Assembly (NCBI GenBank): GCA_900545165.1 | Contig: UQYA01000005.1 | Location: 1 to 47,390, forward strand | Reading direction: 5' to 3' | Source of the DNA: an uncultured Collinsella sp. | Lineage (GTDB): Bacteria; Actinomycetota; Coriobacteriia; Coriobacteriales; Coriobacteriaceae | Length of the DNA stretch: 47,390 nt | In this document: positions 1 to 9,739 of the stretch, piece by piece | Numbering within the stretch: the stretch's first letter is position 1 | Layout of the letters: every line of letters starts with the position of its first letter | Program-made: the position numbers and the translations under genes | Notes under the pieces: model-generated | The model's database searches: none | The model's input: only the letters and a program-made list of their open reading frames with translations | Told to the model about the DNA's origin: nothing

Positions 1-10
1 GCTAAAATGG

Positions 11-47
11 GTCGGCCGGGATTGGTCAATCTCGGCCGACTATATTT
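11..47. terminator. Hairpin at the window edge, possible terminator
   Basis: The arms at 11-23 and 28-40 pair over 13 positions with one G-T wobble around a GGTC loop. A short T-rich stretch (tatattt) follows on the plus strand. It could end a gene lying to the left of the window, but the T-tract is poor, so the role is uncertain. Confidence 0.45.
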
Positions 48-115
48 GGCTAAATCATTCCGACGCTAACACGCATCCGCGCCGCCGCCCCAGGAAAGTT
101 TTTCCAAAATTGTCC

Positions 116-144
116 TTGCATCGCCGGGGGAGTTCCCGTATAGT
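116..144 (+). promoter_or_regulatory. Promoter of tRNA-Ala
   Basis: A -35 element TTGCAT (116-121) is separated by exactly 17 bp from a -10 element TATAGT (139-144), a good sigma-A/sigma-70 match. The expected start near 151 lies just before the tRNA 5' end at 157. Confidence 0.75.
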
Positions 145-156
145 ACATTTTCGCAC

Positions 157-229
157 GGGGGCGTAGCTCAGCTGGGAGAGCGCTTGACTGGCAGTCAAGA
201 GGTCAGGGGTTCGATCCCCCTCGTCTCCA
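157..229 (+). tRNA. tRNA-Ala, anticodon GGC
   Basis: A complete cloverleaf is visible. The 7-bp acceptor stem is 157-163 with 222-228, including G-T pairs. The anticodon stem CTTGA/TCAAG encloses the loop CTGGCAG with anticodon GGC, which reads GCC. The T-arm is AGGGG/CCCCT around TTCGATC. Position 73 is A, and a full CCA is not encoded. The gene stands alone between its own promoter and a terminator. Confidence 0.95.
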
Positions 230-245
230 CCCGAGCATTGAATGA

Positions 246-273
246 GGCTCCAACGCAAGTTGGGGCCTTTTTT
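246..273 (+). terminator. Rho-independent terminator of tRNA-Ala
   Basis: A GC-rich stem of 9 bp with one wobble (GGCTCCAAC with GTTGGGGCC) closes a GCAA loop and is followed directly by six T residues. It separates the tRNA from the ABC-F gene. Confidence 0.85.
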
Positions 274-304
274 CATATAGGAAAACAAGGTCAAAGGCGG
301 CACC

Positions 305-2324
<2,020 letters not shown>

Positions 2325-2338
<14 letters not shown>

Positions 2339-2621
2339 GGCCGCTGCCGTGGCGATGAGCATCATCGCCATCGCCTGTCGCATCTGCGGCATTTTTATGA
2401 GCGCGATGACCGTGCTGCTGTGCTTTAGCGGCCTGACCGCCAAGCTGCAGATCGTCGGCTTTGTCGTTGAGCTTTCGCGCGCACTGCCGAGTGCCATCGC
2501 CGGCTACGGCGTCATCACCTCGCCCTTTGGCGGCGTGTTCCGCTTAGATTACGCCATCGTGGCCGTCATCCTGTTTGTAGCCGACTACCTGCTCACGCGC
2601 GCCTCGCGCCGCGTCCGCTAG
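2325..2621 (+). CDS. Small membrane protein, function unknown
   Basis: I do not recognise the family. The best start is GTG 2325, placed 7 nt after GAGGAG (2312-2317) and overlapping the ABC-F stop by 14 bp, which implies translational coupling. The 98-aa product begins with a short basic N-terminus. It has hydrophobic segments near residues 8-34, 38-52 and 75-90, and ends in basic residues. Ten bases separate it from the downstream membrane protease. It could be an integral partner of either neighbour. No catalytic motif is visible. Confidence 0.72.
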
Positions 2622-2630
2622 GGGATCGTT

Positions 2631-3314
2631 ATGTCCAGCAGCTACTTCATGAACCTGCTCGCCAGCGCGGTCGCCGTCATCGTCGGCATCGTGATCCACG
2701 AGAGCGCGCACGCCGCCGCGGCCTGGGCACTCGGCGATAAGACGGCCCGTTCGCGCGGTCGTGTCTCGCTCAACCCGCTCAACCATATCGACCCGTTTGG
2801 CACCATCATCTTACCGCTGCTCATGCTTGCCGCCGGCGGCCCGGTGTTCGCCTTCGCCAAGCCCGTGCCCGTCTACCTCAACAACCTCAAGCACCCCAAG
2901 CGCGATGAGGTCCTGGTTAGCGCAGCCGGCCCCGCATCGAACATCGCCCTCGCGTGCCTTGCGGCCGCACTCATGCACACGGCATACGGCAACCTCTACA
3001 CCAGCATGTCCTTTGCCGTGGCATCACAGATCATGAACTTCGGCGCCACGTTTATCGTGGTCAACCTGTCGCTCGCGTTCTTTAACCTCATCCCGATTCC
3101 GCCGCTCGACGGCTCGTCAATCATCGTGCCGTTCCTCAAGGACAAGGCGCTCGCCAACTACTACCGTCTGCAGCAATACGCCATGCCCATCCTTATCCTG
3201 GTGCTGTACCTGTTGCCCATGTGGACCGGCATCGACGTGATCGGACGCTATTTCGACGTTACCGTGTATCCGCTCGCTGAGCAGCTGCTCAACTTCGCAA
3301 TCGCCGGCATCTAA
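2631..3314 (+). CDS. Site-2 protease family (M50) membrane metalloprotease
   Basis: The 227-aa polytopic protein carries the zinc-protease motif HESAH (HExxH) at residues 23-27 in the first membrane helix. The second metal-ligand motif, PPLDG after NLIPI, lies near residue 160. It lacks a PDZ domain and so resembles the compact YwhC-like M50B group rather than RseP. Family members cleave substrates within the membrane; this one's substrate is unknown. The start follows AGGGGAT. It sits just upstream of scpA, a placement often seen in Gram-positive genomes. Confidence 0.9.
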   Translation: MSSSYFMNLLASAVAVIVGIVIHESAHAAAAWALGDKTARSRGRVSLNPLNHIDPFGTIILPLLMLAAGGPVFAFAKPVPVYLNNLKHPKRDEVLVSAAGPASNIALACLAAALMHTAYGNLYTSMSFAVASQIMNFGATFIVVNLSLAFFNLIPIPPLDGSSIIVPFLKDKALANYYRLQQYAMPILILVLYLLPMWTGIDVIGRYFDVTVYPLAEQLLNFAIAGI

Positions 3315-3398
3315 GGTAAACTTACAGGTCGACCGTGCAAAACGGTCAGAACATGCGCCCAAACCGCGCCGCGAAGGCGCCGTCAAAGGAGGTCGAAG

Positions 3399-4211
3399 AT
3401 GTCGTATCGCGTGTCGACGCAGGTCTACAGCGGACCTTTCGACCTGCTGCTACAGCTGGTAACCCGCCAAAAAGTTGATATCGGTGCCATCTCGATCAGC
3501 GAGGTGGCCGAACAATACCTGGCCGAGGCCGAGCGCATCGAGGCACTGGACCTGGACGTGGCGAGCGACTTTTTGTTGGTCGCGGCAACCCTTTTGGACA
3601 TCAAGGCCGCCTCGCTGGTGCCTCAGGAGGCCCCGCGCAAAGTCGATGACGACGATGACGAGTTCGACGAAGACCTCGAGGAGCTCAGCACGCTCGACGG
3701 CGACGCCTTGCGCGAGGTCCTGATCCAGCGCCTTATCGCTTACAAGCAGTTTAAGGGCGCGGCGGCAGCCCTCGGTGCCCGCATGCAGGCCGAAAGCCGC
3801 ATGCACCCGCGTGTGGCCGGCCCCGATCCCGAGTTCTTAGGCCTAATGCCCGACTACCTGGCCGGTATTACCCTGCGCGGTCTCGCCGTCATCTGCGCCG
3901 ACCTGGACGGCAAGCGACAGACCTTCTTGCTGGAGGCCGAGCACGTGGCGCCGCATCGCGTGCCGCTCGACCTGACCGTGGCCTCAGTCGACCGCTTTAC
4001 CATGGCGCACCAAACCTGCACCTTCCGCGAGCTACTGGACGGCGATGCCACCACCGAGCAGCTCGTCGTCACCTTCCTAGCTATGCTTGAGCTCGCCAAG
4101 CGCGGCTCGCTCACGCTGAGCCAGGACGAGATCTTTGGAACCATCCGCATCAACCGCGTCGAGGGCGCCGAGGCCTATGTGCCCGGCGAGGGCCCCGAGC
4201 TCACCGAATAG
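3399..4211 (+). CDS. scpA: Segregation and condensation protein A
   Basis: ScpA is the kleisin subunit of the SMC-ScpA-ScpB condensin that compacts and segregates the chromosome. The 270-aa protein begins with the typical kleisin N-domain (FDLLLQLVTRQKVDI) that binds the SMC neck. An acidic linker with a DDDDDEFDEDLEE run follows near residues 82-96. The C-terminal winged helix (LLDGDATTEQLVVTFLAMLE) binds the SMC cap. A strong AAAGGAGG lies 8 nt before the ATG. Two small hairpins occupy the 84-bp gap after the protease gene. scpB follows 11 bp downstream. Confidence 0.96.
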   Translation: MSYRVSTQVYSGPFDLLLQLVTRQKVDIGAISISEVAEQYLAEAERIEALDLDVASDFLLVAATLLDIKAASLVPQEAPRKVDDDDDEFDEDLEELSTLDGDALREVLIQRLIAYKQFKGAAAALGARMQAESRMHPRVAGPDPEFLGLMPDYLAGITLRGLAVICADLDGKRQTFLLEAEHVAPHRVPLDLTVASVDRFTMAHQTCTFRELLDGDATTEQLVVTFLAMLELAKRGSLTLSQDEIFGTIRINRVEGAEAYVPGEGPELTE

Positions 4212-4222
4212 GAGCCGCAACC

Positions 4223-4951
4223 ATGTCAACCCTTTCCACGCTGGAGGCAAACAGCCTCAAAGGCGCCCTCGAGGCGCTGCTGCTGGTGTCGAGCGACCCG
4301 GTGAGTGCGCCCGCGCTGGCCGGCGCACTGGATATCGCCCCCGGCGAATGCGCATCGCTGCTCGCCGAGCTCAAGGTTGAGTACGAGGAGGCCAACCGCG
4401 GCTTTCAGCTGCGCGAGGTCGCCGGCGGCTGGCGCCTGTTTACGCACCCCGCCTACCACGACGTGGTCGAGGCCTATGTGCTGAGCTGGGACACGCAAAA
4501 GCTGTCGCAGGCGGCGCTCGAAACCCTGGCCGTCATCGCATACCACCAGCCCGTAACGCGCGAGGTGGTCAAGGGCATCCGCGGCGTCAACTCAGACGGC
4601 GTCATCGCGTCGCTCGTGGACAAGGGTCTGGTGCGCGAGCTCGGCCGTGACCCCCAGCACGGTCAGGCCATCATTTACGGCACGACCAACGCCTTCTTGG
4701 AAAAGTTCGGCCTGCGCTCCACCCGCGACCTGCCCGACCTGGAGCAGTTTGCCCCCGACGAGCAGTCGCGCCAGTTTATCCGCGAGCGTCTAAGCGGCCG
4801 CAGCATTCAGTCCACGCTCGAGGAGCAGGCCGAAGATCTGGACGAAGAGCGCGAACTGCTCGATACCGATGTTGAAGATGTTGAGGCAGTCGAGGACTTG
4901 GAGACCCTGGTCGCCGACGAGACCTCGGAGGATTTGCATGACGAGGACTAA
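4223..4951 (+). CDS. scpB: Segregation and condensation protein B
   Basis: ScpB forms a dimer of tandem winged-helix proteins that binds the ScpA kleisin linker in the SMC complex. The first winged helix covers about residues 10-85. The second contains the hallmark LAVIAYHQPVTREVVKGIRG near residues 101-120. The C-terminal 50 residues are strongly acidic, which is common in this family. The RBS TAGGAG lies just after the scpA stop. The gene end overlaps the upstream start option of the pseudouridine synthase. Confidence 0.96.
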   Translation: MSTLSTLEANSLKGALEALLLVSSDPVSAPALAGALDIAPGECASLLAELKVEYEEANRGFQLREVAGGWRLFTHPAYHDVVEAYVLSWDTQKLSQAALETLAVIAYHQPVTREVVKGIRGVNSDGVIASLVDKGLVRELGRDPQHGQAIIYGTTNAFLEKFGLRSTRDLPDLEQFAPDEQSRQFIRERLSGRSIQSTLEEQAEDLDEERELLDTDVEDVEAVEDLETLVADETSEDLHDED

Positions 4952-4973
4952 CGAAGTAGGGGAGACGCGCGCC

Positions 4974-5900
4974 ATGGGCAACGCAGTACCCGCAACCGAC
5001 GCCCAGCCCGTCTATCCGCACACCATGCGCCTGCAGCGCTTTTTGGCGCGTGCGGGCGTGGCGAGCCGCCGCGGCTCGGAGGACCTGATGACCGACGGCC
5101 GCGTGACCGTCAACGGCCAGGTCGCGACCGAGCTGGGCACCAAGGTCGACGTCGACCACGATCATATCGAGGTCGACGGCATGACCGTCAAGCTCGACCA
5201 GGGCGCCGCGTACCTGATGCTCTACAAGCCGACCGGCTACCTCACCACCATGAGTGATCCGCAGGAGCGCCCTTGCGTGGCTGATCTGGTGCCGCGCAAC
5301 CGCTTTCCGGGGCTCTTTCCGGTGGGCCGTCTGGACCGCGACACCACGGGCCTCTTGCTCTTTACCACCGACGGCGACCTGTCTCAGGACCTGCTGCACC
5401 CCAGCAAGCACGTCTACAAGACCTACCAGGCGCTCGTTGACGGCCGCCTGACCGATCGCGACTTGGAACCGCTGCGTCGCGGCATCGAGCTCGACGACGG
5501 CCTGTGCCAGCCGGCGATCTGCCGCGTCATCAGCGCGCGCGAGGCCGAGGCCGTGGCTCCCCAAGGCGTCAAGCCCGGCACCACCGCCGTGGAGGTCATC
5601 ATCCGCGAGGGGCGCAAGAACCAGGTCAAGCGCATGTTGAGCAAGATCCACCATCCGGTAATCCGTCTGCATCGCTGCAACTTTGCCGGCCTTGAGCTCG
5701 AGGGCGTGGCCAAGGGCTCGTGGCGCGAGCTCACCGACCGCGAGGTGAAGATCCTCAAGGCCGGCGGCATCCCGCCCAAGCAGGCCAGCTCCAAGCGCAC
5801 CACCGCATCCGCGACTAACACCGCCAGCCGCACTCGCCACCACGGCAGCCACGGCTCCGCGCCCAAGCGCAACACCTACCGCGAACGCTACACGGGCTAG
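4974..5900 (+). CDS. rluB: 23S rRNA pseudouridine synthase, RluB/RsuA family
   Basis: The enzyme converts a specific uridine in rRNA to pseudouridine; the linkage to scpAB suggests the RluB type acting on 23S rRNA. An S4 RNA-binding domain (MRLQRFLARAGVASRR) opens the protein. The catalytic motif GRLDRDTTGLLLFTTDG carries the essential Asp. The last 40 residues form a basic Ser/Thr/Arg-rich tail. Two starts are possible. ATG 4974 follows GGGGAG by 9 nt. ATG 4938 follows GGAGG by 6 nt and overlaps scpB. I chose 4974, but 4938 is about equally good. Confidence 0.92.
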   Translation: MGNAVPATDAQPVYPHTMRLQRFLARAGVASRRGSEDLMTDGRVTVNGQVATELGTKVDVDHDHIEVDGMTVKLDQGAAYLMLYKPTGYLTTMSDPQERPCVADLVPRNRFPGLFPVGRLDRDTTGLLLFTTDGDLSQDLLHPSKHVYKTYQALVDGRLTDRDLEPLRRGIELDDGLCQPAICRVISAREAEAVAPQGVKPGTTAVEVIIREGRKNQVKRMLSKIHHPVIRLHRCNFAGLELEGVAKGSWRELTDREVKILKAGGIPPKQASSKRTTASATNTASRTRHHGSHGSAPKRNTYRERYTG

Positions 5901-5966
5901 CCAGTCCGCCAGCAAGCAGCGTCCGCATCCCATACCAGCACGTCAACCACCGAAAGGAAGCATTGC

Positions 5967-6653
5967 ATGATCGTCGCCATCGACGGCCCCGCCGGTTCCG
6001 GCAAGTCCACCATCGCCAAGGAGATTGCCCGCCAGCTGGGCTTTAACAAGCTCGACACAGGCGCCATGTATCGCGCCGTCACCTTCGCCGCGCTCGACCG
6101 CGGCATCGATCTGGACGACGAGGCTGCCATCGATGCCCTCGCCGAGCAGATCGAGATTCGCTTTACCAACGGCACCGGCGAGGACACGCGCCTGACCATC
6201 GACGGTAGGGATGCCTCGGCCGCCATTCGCACCCCGCAGGTCGACGCCAATGTGTCCAAGGTCTCGGCCTACCCGGGCGTGCGCGCTGCCATGCTCATCC
6301 ATCAGCGCCGCGCCGCCGAGGACCGCGATATCGTGGCCGAGGGCCGTGACATCGGCACCGTCGTGTTCCCCAACGCGCAGGTCAAGGTATTCCTGACCGC
6401 CGACCCGCGCGAGCGCGCCCGCCGTCGCGTGCTGCAGCGCCACCAAAACGACGCTCAGCCGCTCAGCACCGAGCAGCTCGAGGCCGAGGTCGACGAGACC
6501 CTCGACGCCCTCAAGCAGCGCGACAAGCTCGACAGCAGCCGTGAGGTCGCCCCGCTCGTGCCCGCCGATGACGCCGTGCACGTCGACTCCACCGCCCACA
6601 CCATCGACGAGGTCGTCCGCATTATCGAGGACCTCATCAACCAAAGGAGGTAG
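5967..6653 (+). CDS. cmk: Cytidylate kinase
   Basis: Cmk phosphorylates CMP and dCMP to the diphosphates, feeding RNA, DNA and CDP-lipid synthesis. The 228-aa protein has the P-loop GPAGSGKST at residues 7-15, the TGAMYRAVT substrate motif near 33, and the RDIGTVVFP and RARRR motifs of the bacterial Cmk family. AAAGGAAG precedes the ATG. The stop lies within the ribosome binding region of plsC, as in Bacillota clusters where cmk and plsC are adjacent. Confidence 0.96.
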   Translation: MIVAIDGPAGSGKSTIAKEIARQLGFNKLDTGAMYRAVTFAALDRGIDLDDEAAIDALAEQIEIRFTNGTGEDTRLTIDGRDASAAIRTPQVDANVSKVSAYPGVRAAMLIHQRRAAEDRDIVAEGRDIGTVVFPNAQVKVFLTADPRERARRRVLQRHQNDAQPLSTEQLEAEVDETLDALKQRDKLDSSREVAPLVPADDAVHVDSTAHTIDEVVRIIEDLINQRR

Positions 6654-6656
6654 CCC

Positions 6657-7385
6657 ATGCGCCTGTTTAAACAGACGCCCGAGGATTACTACAACGCCCC
6701 GTACGCCGAGTTCCCGGCGCTCATCCGCGGCACCGTCGTCGTGGTCATGGCAATCCTCTGGGCCTTCTCCAAACTCATGTGGCGCTGGAAGGTCGAAGAT
6801 GCCGACCTGCTGTTTGAGCGCCAGGAAGGCCGCGGCAGCGTAGTCATCTGCAACCACACCTCGATGGCCGAGCTCCTGGCTGTAGAGACGGCGCTGTTCT
6901 TTGGCGGCCGCCGCATTCGCCCCATCTTTAAGTCCGAGTTCGCCAAAACCAAGATTGTGCGCTGGGCCTTTAGCCGCGTAGGCGGCATTCCTGTCGAGCG
7001 CGGCACCGCTGACATGAAGTGTCTGCGTGCTGCCCAGCATGCGCTGCAGCGCGGTGAGGACGTTCTGATCTTCCCCGAGGGCACGCGCATCCGCTCGCGC
7101 GAGATCAAACCCGAGGTCCACGGCGGCTTTGCTCTCATCGCCCAGATGGGCAAGGCGCCCGTCAACCCACTCGCCATTTGTGGCTGGTCCGACATCACGC
7201 CTAAGGGCAAAAAACTCATGCGCCCCAAAAAGTGCTGGATTCGTGCCGGCAAGGCCGTCTCGCTATCCGACGCTCCGGCCGAGCTCAAGCGTAAGGAGCG
7301 CCTGGCTTGGTTTGAGTCCGAGGCCATGAACCGCGTCTACGCCATGCGCGACGACCTGTGCTCCGAGCACCCAGGTAGGTTCTAG
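6657..7385 (+). CDS. plsC: 1-acyl-sn-glycerol-3-phosphate acyltransferase
   Basis: PlsC transfers the second acyl chain to lysophosphatidic acid, making phosphatidic acid at the membrane. The 242-aa protein has one N-terminal hydrophobic helix (about residues 22-42) and the PlsC domain. Motif I reads NHTSMAE, where the usual Asp of NHxxxxD is Glu. Motif III is FPEGTRIRSR. AAAGGAGG precedes the start and overlaps the cmk end. The related lipid genes plsY and gpsA lie about 4 kb downstream. The annotation is firm; the acyl donor is not known. Confidence 0.92.
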   Translation: MRLFKQTPEDYYNAPYAEFPALIRGTVVVVMAILWAFSKLMWRWKVEDADLLFERQEGRGSVVICNHTSMAELLAVETALFFGGRRIRPIFKSEFAKTKIVRWAFSRVGGIPVERGTADMKCLRAAQHALQRGEDVLIFPEGTRIRSREIKPEVHGGFALIAQMGKAPVNPLAICGWSDITPKGKKLMRPKKCWIRAGKAVSLSDAPAELKRKERLAWFESEAMNRVYAMRDDLCSEHPGRF

Positions 7386-7387
7386 CC

Positions 7388-8284
7388 ATGGGTAAGGAAG
7401 TCATGAATACCGCCGCGGCCGCCACTGAGGAGGTCGTCCCCACCATCGAAATCGCCGCCCACGCCGGCACCTGCTACGGCGTACAGCGCGCGCTCGACAT
7501 GGCGCTGGCCGCCGCGCCGCAGGCGGGGGAGAGCACTCAGGTCCACACGCTGGGTCCGCTCATCCATAACCCCATCGTGGTGCGTGAGCTCGCCGAGGCA
7601 GGCGTCGGTCTGGCCGACACCTTGGACGATGCCACATCGGGCACCGTGATCATTCGCGCCCACGGTGTGGTGCCGCAGGTCATTGACGCCGCTCGCGGGC
7701 GCGGCCTTACCGTGGTCGACGCCACCTGCCCCTACGTGAAGAAGGTCCATGTAGCAGCCGAGCGCCTGGTGCGCGAGGGCTACCGCGTGATCGTCGTAGG
7801 CGAGCCGGGTCACCCCGAGGTCGAGGGCATTCTGGGCCACGCCGGGGATGACGCTCAAGTCGTGAGCTGCGCCGCCGATGCGGACGCACTGCCGCTCAAG
7901 GGCAAGGTAGGCCTCGTCGTACAGACTACCCAGACCGCGCAGAACCTGGCCGAGGTTGTGGCTACCATCACCCCGCGCGTGCAGGAACTGCGCGTGATCA
8001 ACACCATCTGCGCCGCCACGAGTGAGCGTCAACAGGCAGCAGCAACCCTCGCCAACCGTTGTGATTGCATGGTCGTGGTGGGCGGAAAGAACTCGGGCAA
8101 CACCCGCCGCCTGGCACAGATCTGCACTGACGTCTGCGAGCACACGCATCACATCGAAGAAGCTTCCGAGCTTGAGGCCGCATGGTTTGCCAACGCGCGC
8201 CACATCGGCATCACCGCCGGCGCTTCCACCCCGCAAGAACACATCGAACGCGCCGTTGCGCGCATCAAGGAGCTTTGCCGCTAA
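7388..8284 (+). CDS. ispH: 4-hydroxy-3-methylbut-2-enyl diphosphate reductase
   Basis: IspH catalyses the last step of the MEP isoprenoid pathway, reducing HMBPP to IPP and DMAPP with a [4Fe-4S] cluster. The three cluster cysteines are in AGTCYGVQRAL (Cys29), DATCPYVKK (near 114) and NTICAATSERQ (near 207). The substrate-binding HPEVEG and GGKNSGNTRRL motifs are intact. ATG 7388 follows the plsC stop by two bases. ATG 7403, with AAGGAAG before it, is an alternative start. The next gene begins two bases after the stop. Confidence 0.96.
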   Translation: MGKEVMNTAAAATEEVVPTIEIAAHAGTCYGVQRALDMALAAAPQAGESTQVHTLGPLIHNPIVVRELAEAGVGLADTLDDATSGTVIIRAHGVVPQVIDAARGRGLTVVDATCPYVKKVHVAAERLVREGYRVIVVGEPGHPEVEGILGHAGDDAQVVSCAADADALPLKGKVGLVVQTTQTAQNLAEVVATITPRVQELRVINTICAATSERQQAAATLANRCDCMVVVGGKNSGNTRRLAQICTDVCEHTHHIEEASELEAAWFANARHIGITAGASTPQEHIERAVARIKELCR

Positions 8285-8286
8285 TC

Positions 8287-9729
8287 ATGGACCAGACCGT
8301 ACCCGCATACGCCGCCGAGGTGGCCGATTACGGGCGCAGCCGCGACCCCGAGCCGGGTGAGGGCGCGCTCGTAAAGAACGTGCGTCCCGAATCGCCCGCA
8401 TGGGATGTGGGTATCGAGCCGGGCATGCGCGTGCTTACGGTCAACGGCGAGCAACTCACCGACATGATCGTTTGGCTTTGGGAAGCAGACGACGACACCG
8501 TCGAACTTGAGGTTCTCGACCCGCGCGACGGCACTGTCACCCCCGTGGAGCTCGACCGTTTTCCCGGCGAGGATTGGGGTCTTGAGTTCGACGGCCCCAT
8601 CTTTGACGGCATGCGTACCTGCGTAAACGCCTGCGTGTTCTGCTTTATGACGATGCTGCCCAAGGGCGGCCGCTCCACGCTCTACATTCGCGACGACGAC
8701 TATCGCCTGAGCTTTTTACAGGGTAACTTTGTCACGCTCACGAACCTTTCCGACGAGGACGTGCAAAACGTTATCAATCGCAACATGAGTCCGATGAACG
8801 TGTCGGTCCATGCCGTGAGCCCCGACGTCCGCCGCCGCATGATGGGCCGCAACGCCCAGCGCGGCATGGACGTGCTCGAGGCCATCATGGCCGCCGGCAT
8901 CGAGATTCATGCGCAGATTGTGCTGTGCCCCGGCATGAACGACGGCGAGGAGCTGGAAAAGACCTTACGCTTTTGCGAGGAGCACGAGCAGATCACCAGC
9001 CTGGGCATTGTGCCGCTCGGTTTTACCAAGCACCAGAACCGCTTTAGCTGGTCCTACAGCGACAAGCCCGAGCTCGCGCGCGAGACCATTGCCATGATTC
9101 GGCCCTTCCAGGACCGCGCGTACGAGCGCTTTGGCCGCCACACCTTCCAGATGAGCGACGAGTTCTACCTGGACGCCGGCATCGATCCGCCCGAGGCAGA
9201 CTTTTACGACGGCTACCCGCAGTACTACGACGGCATCGGCATGATCCGCTCGTATCTGGACGAGACAGACGATGTCCTTGCCGCCGACGCTGAGCGCCTT
9301 GCCCGCGTTCGCAAGGCTATGACCGCCCGCAACCAGCGCCTAGTATGTCTTTCGGGCGCCAGCGCACGCGATACCGTGGCCCGCTTCGTGGAGTCTCCGC
9401 AGGGCCTTTCCGGCACCGTCACGGCCATCAAGAACCGCTACTTTGGCGGTAACGTGGACGTGACCGGCCTCATCGTCGCCTGCGACATCTTGGAGCAGCT
9501 GCCGCAGGACCTGTCGGGGGTTATGCTCTTTGTGCCTAAGCTCATGTTCAACGCTGACGGCATGACGCTTGACGAGTATCATCGTGACGATTTACTCGCA
9601 AGCCTTACCAGTCGCGGCGCCGAGGTTCATGTGGTGTCGACCATGCCGCATGAGCTGCTCGATACCCTGGAGCACATCCTCGGCATTGTGCCTGCCGACT
9701 CTACTAATTCCGCTGACCCTACCCATTAA
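8287..9729 (+). CDS. DUF512 radical SAM protein with PDZ-like N-terminus
   Basis: The 480-aa protein has a PDZ-like domain (about residues 15-85, with GIEPGMRVLTVNGEQ) and a radical SAM motif of the form CxxxCxxCF in CVNACVFCFM near 115. The DUF512 domain follows (TYRL/SFLQGNF region and C-terminal Rossmann-like part with CLSGASARDTV). Members of this family are conserved beside der in many Bacillota and Coriobacteriia, but I know of no established reaction. ATG 8287 is chosen because it follows the ispH stop by two bases. It is likely cotranscribed with der, whose RBS AAAGGAG overlaps its stop. Confidence 0.9.
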   Translation: MDQTVPAYAAEVADYGRSRDPEPGEGALVKNVRPESPAWDVGIEPGMRVLTVNGEQLTDMIVWLWEADDDTVELEVLDPRDGTVTPVELDRFPGEDWGLEFDGPIFDGMRTCVNACVFCFMTMLPKGGRSTLYIRDDDYRLSFLQGNFVTLTNLSDEDVQNVINRNMSPMNVSVHAVSPDVRRRMMGRNAQRGMDVLEAIMAAGIEIHAQIVLCPGMNDGEELEKTLRFCEEHEQITSLGIVPLGFTKHQNRFSWSYSDKPELARETIAMIRPFQDRAYERFGRHTFQMSDEFYLDAGIDPPEADFYDGYPQYYDGIGMIRSYLDETDDVLAADAERLARVRKAMTARNQRLVCLSGASARDTVARFVESPQGLSGTVTAIKNRYFGGNVDVTGLIVACDILEQLPQDLSGVMLFVPKLMFNADGMTLDEYHRDDLLASLTSRGAEVHVVSTMPHELLDTLEHILGIVPADSTNSADPTH

Positions 9730-9739
9730 AGGAGAGCAG

